A DNA stretch of 5,768 bases from contig SYCH01000225.1 of assembly GCA_005787025.1 (NCBI GenBank), positions 1-5,768 on the forward strand, written 5' to 3'. The notes under the pieces were generated by a model. That model saw only the letters and a list, made by a program, of their open reading frames with translations, had not been told where the DNA came from and did no database searches. Of this stretch, positions 5,529 to 5,768 are shown piece after piece. Each line of letters begins with the position of its first letter. Position 1 is the stretch's first letter. The stretch comes from Actinomycetota bacterium (GTDB lineage Bacteria > Actinomycetota > Acidimicrobiia > Acidimicrobiales > Ilumatobacteraceae). The position numbers and the translations under genes are program-made.

Positions 5529-5768
5529 ATGCGTCGTACATCCGCTTTGTTCGTTGCCGCACTTGCCATCGGCATGACCGCTTGCTCCGGAGGCGACTCA
5601 TCCTCGTCCACCGAGGCGCCGACGACGGACACCGTGCCCATGGAAGCCTCGACGACGCCGCCCACGGAGCCGCCGTTCGCGCCCGTCGCACCGGCGGCCA
5701 GTGGTGTCGGTGCCACCACCGTCGAAGGTCCGGTCACGGGAGGCGCCGGCCAGATCGTGTTCGGTACG
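5529..5768 (+). CDS. Lipoprotein, N-terminal part (3'-truncated by window)
   Basis: The first 80 codons of a protein still open at the window end. ATG 5529 is preceded by AGGGGG with a six-base spacer, a good ribosome site. The N-terminus is a lipoprotein signal peptide: MRRTS, a hydrophobic stretch (6-16) and a lipobox MTAC with Cys19 as the lipidation site, so the mature protein should be anchored on the outer face of the cytoplasmic membrane. A flexible linker rich in Ser, Thr, Pro and Ala follows (about 20-58; GGDSSSSTEAPTT, STTPPTEPPFAP). The globular domain appears to begin at ATTVEGPVTGGAGQIVFGT. That opening resembles, from memory, actinobacterial alpha/beta-hydrolase-domain proteins that begin with a VxGPVxGG strand, but too little is present to name a function; a solute-binding protein is also possible. 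Confidence 0.8.
   Translation, partial: MRRTSALFVAALAIGMTACSGGDSSSSTEAPTTDTVPMEASTTPPTEPPFAPVAPAASGVGATTVEGPVTGGAGQIVFGT

Noticed and set aside
5516..5737. A 73-codon minus-strand frame antisense to the lipoprotein start.
   Set aside because: The plus strand has a good ribosome site, signal peptide and lipobox; this frame is the complement of its low-complexity linker.

Overview
The window comes from a high-GC bacterium whose genes end on or near one another. The acyl-ACP desaturase resembles the mycobacterial DesA type, the starts look leaderless and there is a TAnnnT-type -10 box. Together these suggest an actinobacterium, perhaps of the Acidimicrobiia/Ilumatobacter kind. That placement is inference; no rRNA or other marker gene is present.

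Layout, left to right. At 1-846 (+) lies the 3' part of an acyl-ACP desaturase gene; its start is outside the window. At 848-2209 (-) is a class 3 (ALDH3-type) aldehyde dehydrogenase whose stop codon is one base from the desaturase stop. At 2289-4202 (-) is a class III alkylsulfatase (SdsA1 type: metallo-beta-lactamase, dimerisation and SCP2-like domains). It is transcribed towards the aldehyde dehydrogenase and lies 79 bases upstream of it. At 4270-5046 (+), divergent from the sulfatase, is a TIM-barrel sugar phosphate isomerase/epimerase-like protein. At 5051-5440 (-) is a small ketosteroid-isomerase/SnoaL-like protein that meets it tail to tail. From 5529 (+) to the window end is the start of a lipoprotein gene, truncated by the window.

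How the genes may work together. The sulfatase would release a fatty alcohol from an alkyl sulfate, and an ALDH3 enzyme could oxidise the matching fatty aldehyde to a fatty acid. The alcohol dehydrogenase step between them is not in this window. The desaturase acts on acyl-ACP, so the left two thirds has a fatty-chain theme. The right third (isomerase, KSI-like protein, lipoprotein) shows no clear link to it.

Regulation. The clearest promoter is TTGCGC-16-TACAGT upstream of the sulfatase. Its -10 box ends six bases before the ATG, which predicts a leaderless transcript. The other two minus-strand genes have weaker TAnAAC boxes at exactly the same distance from an ATG. No RNA gene, CRISPR array, transposon, phage gene or obviously novel system was seen.
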